This document shows positions 6,795 through 9,624 of a stretch of 9,624 bases of DNA, piece by piece. The translations under genes were made by a program, and so were the position numbers. The DNA comes from CAXQRU01 sp964226685 (GTDB lineage Bacteria > Pseudomonadota > Gammaproteobacteria > Pseudomonadales > Cellvibrionaceae), in assembly GCA_964226685.1 (NCBI GenBank), contig CAXQRU010000041.1, positions 1 to 9,624 of the forward strand, read 5' to 3'. How positions within the stretch are numbered: the stretch's first letter is position 1; each line of letters begins with the position of its first letter. The notes beneath the pieces are model-generated. The model was not told the DNA's origin. It searched no databases and worked only from the letters and a program-made list of their open reading frames with translations.

Positions 6795-7394
6795 CTAATG
6801 GCTATTTACACGCTGCAATGAAGCTCTAATTAACTCTTCGCTAGTCGTCGCTAGGCCTTGCTTATTGGCGGCCTGAATCATTCTAGCCGCCTCAGCCGGC
6901 TTGTAACCCAAAGCGATCAACGCACTTTCAGCATCATCTACTATTGAGGATGTTAAGGTCATAGGTTCAGGCACTTGCTCAACAGACTCTTCATTTGGCA
7001 AGCGATCTCTCATCTCAATCAACAATCGCTCAGCGGTTTTTTTACCTACGCCCGGCACCTTCACTAGCAATTGAACATTATTGGTTCGAACACAATGAGC
7101 AAACTCTGCAGCAGAGATCCCCGACAAAATCGCCAATGCCATTTTGGGGCCAATACCATTGACCTTAATTAGTAGACGGAATAAATCACGCTCTTCCTTG
7201 GTGTAAAAACCAAATAATTGCTGGGAATTTTCGCTGACAGATAGATGGGTCAATAAGATCACCGGCTGACCAACCAGTGGCAAAGGGTAAATGCTGGTCA
7301 TTGGTAGTTGCAGCTCATAACCAACGCCATTGACATCCACGCAGATAAAGGGCGGATGTTTTTCAATCAAGACTCCAGCAAGACGAACGATCAT
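6795..7394 (-). CDS. ruvA: Holliday junction DNA-binding protein RuvA
   Basis: 199 residues (E. coli RuvA has 203). Domain I (1-63, OB fold) starts MIVRLAGVLIEKHPP. Domain II has two helix-hairpin-helix motifs, LLIKVNGIGPKMALAIL (74-90) and LLVKVPGVGKKTAERLL (109-125), which grip the DNA backbone. A variable linker (about 133-150) leads to domain III (152-199, DDAESALIALGYKPAEAARMI), which binds RuvB. Tetramers hold the junction in square form. The E. coli acidic pin pair Glu55/Asp56 reads Glu55/Asn56 here, with Ser54 instead of Arg. The ATG is well supported by AAGGAG five bases upstream, and it lies 18 bases after ruvC. A 90-base gap then precedes ruvB, looser than the rest of the cluster. 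Confidence 0.97.
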   Translation of the reverse strand: MIVRLAGVLIEKHPPFICVDVNGVGYELQLPMTSIYPLPLVGQPVILLTHLSVSENSQQLFGFYTKEERDLFRLLIKVNGIGPKMALAILSGISAAEFAHCVRTNNVQLLVKVPGVGKKTAERLLIEMRDRLPNEESVEQVPEPMTLTSSIVDDAESALIALGYKPAEAARMIQAANKQGLATTSEELIRASLQRVNSH

Positions 7395-7412
7395 AACGAC
7401 TCCTTTTTCAGA

Positions 7413-7928
7413 CTAAACAATTCGACCCCGACGAAACTGCCGAGCCCCTGCCAAACGAATGAGATGCTGCTGCGTACTGCTATGACACAGGGCGACCGCG
7501 AGTGCATCGGCGGCATCTTCCTGGGGCGTTGCCGACAAACCCAATAGATGCTGAACCATGTATTGCACCTGCTGCTTAGTCGCCGCGCCACTGCCCACCA
7601 CAGACTGTTTAACTTTTTTGGCCTCATACTCAGAAACGGGTAACCCACTTTGCGTTGCTGCCACGATAGCCGCGCCACGAGCTTGCCCCAACTTTAAGGC
7701 CGAGCTGGCATTTTTGGACATAAATACTTGCTCTACCGCCATTTGCTGAGGACAGTATTGCTCAATCACCTCACAAAGACTTGAGTATATGGTTTGTAGG
7801 CGCTCTGGTAGCGATGTATCCGGCACTCGAATCACACCACTGGTGATATATTCACTTTGAGCACCCACCGTATTAATGATACCAAAACCGGTTTTTCGAG
7901 AGCCTGGGTCAACACCTAAAATGATCAT
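7413..7928 (-). CDS. ruvC: Holliday junction resolvase RuvC
   Basis: 171 residues from the ATG at 7928 (E. coli RuvC has 173). The frame stays open upstream to 7991, but the extra 21 residues are not part of the family and the conserved N-terminus MIILGVDPGS begins here. RNase H-like fold endonuclease that cleaves RuvAB-processed junctions by symmetric nicking. The four acidic metal ligands are visible: Asp7, Glu66 (in VEQVFMSKN), Asp138 and Asp141 (in PQEDAADALAVALCH). The sequence KKVKQSVVGSGAATKQQVQYMV is typical of the family. No strong Shine-Dalgarno is seen at the chosen start. First gene of the ruv-tol cluster, beginning after the peroxiredoxin terminator. Confidence 0.97.
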   Translation of the reverse strand: MIILGVDPGSRKTGFGIINTVGAQSEYITSGVIRVPDTSLPERLQTIYSSLCEVIEQYCPQQMAVEQVFMSKNASSALKLGQARGAAIVAATQSGLPVSEYEAKKVKQSVVGSGAATKQQVQYMVQHLLGLSATPQEDAADALAVALCHSSTQQHLIRLAGARQFRRGRIV

Positions 7929-7949
7929 GCGCAACAAAACCACTGACTG

Positions 7950-7977
7950 AATATACAGCCAAAGTGTGTCAGGTCTA
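7950..7977 (-). promoter_or_regulatory. Weak candidate promoter for ruvC-ruvA
   Basis: On the minus strand TAGACC (7972-7977, four of six to TTGACA) and TATATT (7950-7955, five of six) are 16 bases apart, giving a start roughly 15-20 bases upstream of the ruvC ATG. ruvC follows a terminator, so a promoter is expected in this short interval, but this exact site is a guess. Confidence 0.3.
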
Positions 7978-8008
7978 CCAAGAAATAGCAACTTAATAAT
8001 TGCTTATG

Positions 8009-8035
8009 AAAAAAGATAGCCCCCTGAACGGGGGC
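8009..8035 (-). terminator. Rho-independent terminator of the peroxiredoxin gene
   Basis: In the minus-strand transcript GCCCCC pairs with GGGGGC (8019-8024 and 8030-8035) around a five-base loop. After a short UAUC it runs into six U residues (8009-8014). The stem begins about seven bases after the peroxiredoxin stop and insulates ruvC from it. Confidence 0.85.
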
Positions 8036-8042
8036 AGGAACA

Positions 8043-8645
8043 TTACAGCGATGCAGCCTTGTCTTTTAAGTAAGAGGCAACGCCTTCTGGTGACGCTTGC
8101 ATGCCAGTATCACCGTCTTTCCAACCAGCAGGACAAACTTCACCATGCTTCTGATGGAAAGCCAAGGCATCAACCATTCTTAACATTTCATCAATGTTGC
8201 GGCCCAACGGCAAGTCATTAACCACTTGATGACGAACAATGCCTTCCTCATCAATCAAGAACGAACCTCTAAACGCCACACCACCTTCAGACTCGACATC
8301 GTAAGCTTTACAAATATCGTGCTTCATATCGGCCGCCAAAGTGTATTTGACAGGGCCAATACCACCATCATTGATGGCAGTATTACGCCAAGCATTGTGA
8401 GTCCAGTGGCTATCAATAGAAACACCAACCACTTCAACGCCGCGCTTGGTAAACTCTTCAAAACGGTTGTCAAATGCTAGAAGCTCGGATGGACAAACAA
8501 AAGTAAAGTCTAGAGGGTAGAAGAATAGAACCGCCTTCTTGCCTTTGATCGCAGTTGCGAAATTGAAACTCTCATTGATCGAGCCATCACCTAATACTGC
8601 AGGGACAGTGAAGTCTGGGGCAGGTTTGCCAACTAATACAGCCAT
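8043..8645 (-). CDS. Typical 2-Cys peroxiredoxin (AhpC/Prx1 family)
   Basis: 200 residues from the ATG at 8645, supported by GGAG six to seven bases upstream; an in-frame TTG at 8657 would lie on that ribosome site. Cytosolic thiol peroxidase that reduces hydrogen and alkyl peroxides. The peroxidatic cysteine is Cys51 in FYPLDFTFVCPSE, the resolving cysteine Cys171 in HGEVCPAGW, and the active-site arginine Arg126 in AFRGSFLID. Cys112 is extra. The GGIG motif at 94-97 is present, as in hyperoxidation-sensitive forms, but the C-terminal YF motif reads YL at 192-193, so sensitivity is probably intermediate. It resembles the long C-terminal 2-Cys type more than E. coli AhpC. No reductase gene is nearby. 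It is a single-gene unit between two terminators, upstream of ruvC where many gammaproteobacteria carry yebC. Confidence 0.95.
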   Translation of the reverse strand: MAVLVGKPAPDFTVPAVLGDGSINESFNFATAIKGKKAVLFFYPLDFTFVCPSELLAFDNRFEEFTKRGVEVVGVSIDSHWTHNAWRNTAINDGGIGPVKYTLAADMKHDICKAYDVESEGGVAFRGSFLIDEEGIVRHQVVNDLPLGRNIDEMLRMVDALAFHQKHGEVCPAGWKDGDTGMQASPEGVASYLKDKAASL

Positions 8646-8698
8646 ACGATTCTCCAAGTTTAGTTAAAAAACGATAATATTAACGAATTAAGCAATAG

Positions 8699-8760
8699 GC
8701 TTTGATTGATTTTTTATATCAACCAAAAAGCTTTTTTTTATGATTCCTTTCCATCAAAGC
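8699..8760. repeat. Inverted repeats upstream of the peroxiredoxin gene
   Basis: A perfect 8-base inverted repeat, GCTTTGAT (8699-8706) and ATCAAAGC (8753-8760), encloses an AT-rich stretch. Within it lie a second imperfect dyad (8704-8710 with 8718-8724) and the 12-base palindrome AAAAAGCTTTTT (8725-8736). The region is the 5' flank of the peroxiredoxin gene and could hold operator or leader structure. No convincing OxyR consensus was recognised. Confidence 0.4.
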
Positions 8761-8771
8761 AATTTCCATTC

Positions 8772-8801
8772 AAAAAAAAACCAGGCCGGGGCCTGGTTTT
8801 T
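8772..8801 (-). terminator. Strong rho-independent terminator after the OmpA-TSP3 gene
   Basis: CCAGGC and GCCTGG (8781-8786 and 8791-8796) pair around CGGG. The minus-strand transcript then has nine U residues (8772-8780). The plus strand also has five T residues after the stem, so it could work in both directions, though no plus-strand gene needs it. It sits about 20 bases after the stop at 8819. Confidence 0.9.
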
Positions 8802-8818
8802 CTAGATACAACGCACAG

Positions 8819-9559
8819 TTACTTAGCAATTGTCTCAACAGTAGCTGTTACAACCGCAACAACACGACGGTTTTTAGCCATGTTTTCACGGCTATCGTTA
8901 GCCACTAGAGGACGCTCTTCACCGTAACCAACCGCAGAGATACGGCTTGGATCAATACCATACTCAGTCGATAAGATAGCCGCTACAGAGTTAGCACGAC
9001 GCTGAGACAAGCTCTTGTTGTAAGCATCTGAACCGCGATCGTCAGTATGACCTTCAACAACAACGCTGGTTAGCGGGTACAACTTCATGAAATCAGCAAC
9101 TTGCTTGATAACTTCGTAATCGGTCGCAGGAACTTTGGCTGAGTTGCTAGCGAAGTTAACACGTAATTGAACTTCTTTGGACTCTTTCAATACGATGTAA
9201 CAACCTTTGTCATCAACTTTAGCGCCAGCAGCAGTATTAGGGCACTGATCTAGGTAGTTAGGTACACCATCACGATCGTCATCTAAAGGACAACCTTTCG
9301 CATCAACATCAGCACCTTTAGGGGTGTTTGGACACTGGTCATCTTTATCCATTACGCCATCGCCATCAGCGTCAGCAACCTTGCTACAACCTTCAACATA
9401 ACCATCATGACCACCAATACCATGATAAATACAGTTGCCAGTGCCATCAAGAACAGGGGTGTTTGAACCAGAAAAAGCGAAAGCGCCGCCATGAGCAACA
9501 GCAAACTGACTAACTAGTGCAGTCAATAGAACCGCCGCAAGTGTGTGAAAAATATTCAT
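8819..9559 (-). CDS. Secreted OmpA-family protein with thrombospondin type 3 repeats
   Basis: 246 residues. Signal peptide 1-22 with likely cleavage AVA before His23. Residues 40-60 hold a short Cys-bracketed segment (GNCIYHGIGGHDGYVEGC). Two thrombospondin type 3 calcium-binding repeats follow at 63-91 and 93-120, rich in Asp and each with a DQCPNT core. The C-terminal OmpA domain (about 128-246) has VVVEGHTDDRGS and SQRRANSV, placing the peptidoglycan-binding pair at Asp173 and Arg188. Six cysteines (43, 58, 76, 90, 106, 120) could form three disulfides. There is no beta-barrel and no lipobox, so it is likely a periplasmic or peripherally envelope-bound peptidoglycan linker rather than a porin. 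The start is firm: AGGAGG (9565-9570) lies five bases upstream. The promoter is mostly lost at the contig end. Confidence 0.93.
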   Translation of the reverse strand: MNIFHTLAAVLLTALVSQFAVAHGGAFAFSGSNTPVLDGTGNCIYHGIGGHDGYVEGCSKVADADGDGVMDKDDQCPNTPKGADVDAKGCPLDDDRDGVPNYLDQCPNTAAGAKVDDKGCYIVLKESKEVQLRVNFASNSAKVPATDYEVIKQVADFMKLYPLTSVVVEGHTDDRGSDAYNKSLSQRRANSVAAILSTEYGIDPSRISAVGYGEERPLVANDSRENMAKNRRVVAVVTATVETIAK

Positions 9560-9564
9560 TAAAG

Positions 9565-9570
9565 CCTCCT
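9565..9570 (-). promoter_or_regulatory. Perfect Shine-Dalgarno of the OmpA-TSP3 gene
   Basis: AGGAGG on the minus strand, five bases before the ATG at 9559. It is the strongest ribosome site in the window and is consistent with an abundant envelope protein. Immediately upstream, at 9587-9598, is a short dyad (AATAC-CT-GTATT); beyond it the adapter begins. Confidence 0.75.
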
Positions 9571-9601
9571 AAAGCCTATAAATAATAATACCTGTATTAA
9601 A

Positions 9602-9624
9602 AGATCGGAAGAGCGTCGTGTAGG
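9602..9624 (-). other. Illumina TruSeq adapter remnant, right end
   Basis: These bases are the reverse complement of positions 2-24, starting with the familiar AGATCGGAAGAGC. Adapter at both ends in inverted orientation marks a contig assembled from untrimmed reads. Genomic sequence ends at about 9601. Confidence 0.97.

Noticed and set aside
7391..7678. 95-residue minus-strand frame overlapping ruvC and the ruvA start
   Set aside because: It is an out-of-frame shadow of ruvC, whose catalytic residues and length are intact; no frameshift is needed.
9560..9601. LexA-like operator in the dyad AATAC-CT-GTATT upstream of the OmpA-TSP3 gene
   Set aside because: The arms are only five bases and do not match the CTGT-N8-ACAG consensus; the flank is cut by the adapter.
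1..9624. Terminal inverted repeats suggesting a linear element or transposon
   Set aside because: The repeats are Illumina adapter sequence.

Overview
The window is a mid-GC gammaproteobacterial segment (by eye in the mid-40s percent, not counted). Every supported gene lies on the minus strand, so transcription runs from high to low coordinates. The gene order ruvC-ruvA-ruvB-ybgC-tolQ-tolR-(extra gene)-tolA-tolB-pal-cpoB is the classical gammaproteobacterial Holliday-junction plus Tol-Pal arrangement. I cannot name the genus from the sequence alone. Both ends carry Illumina adapter sequence (1-24 and 9602-9624), so this looks like an entire draft contig with untrimmed ends. Its borders are not biological.

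Right end (9559 down to 8009): a secreted OmpA-domain protein with two thrombospondin type 3 calcium-binding repeats and no beta-barrel is closed by a strong terminator. A typical 2-Cys peroxiredoxin follows, closed by its own terminator. These look like single-gene transcription units.

Middle (7991 to 5673): ruvC and ruvA are closely spaced. A 90-base gap follows, then ruvB. That gap holds a good sigma70-like promoter whose predicted start falls on the A of the ruvB ATG, with no Shine-Dalgarno. This suggests a leaderless ruvB message that may also head the downstream tol genes. ruvB, ybgC and tolQ are chained by 4-base ATGA overlaps.

Left half (5676 to 33): ybgC-tolQ-tolR-X-tolA-tolB-pal-cpoB encodes the trans-envelope Tol-Pal machine. 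TolQ and TolR form the proton-driven motor, TolA the transducer, TolB and Pal the periplasmic and outer-membrane end, and CpoB a periplasmic TPR coordinator. The most unusual item is X (3669-4136), a 155-residue protein inserted between tolR and tolA and tightly coupled to both. Its C-terminal part resembles the periplasmic domain of TolR/ExbD. Its N-terminal part has two hydrophobic segments and lacks the membrane aspartate needed for proton transfer. It is best read as a degenerate, second TolR-like subunit and is the main candidate for something undescribed here.

No RNA genes, CRISPR arrays, insertion sequences or phage genes were seen, and no stretch longer than 300 bases lacks a gene.
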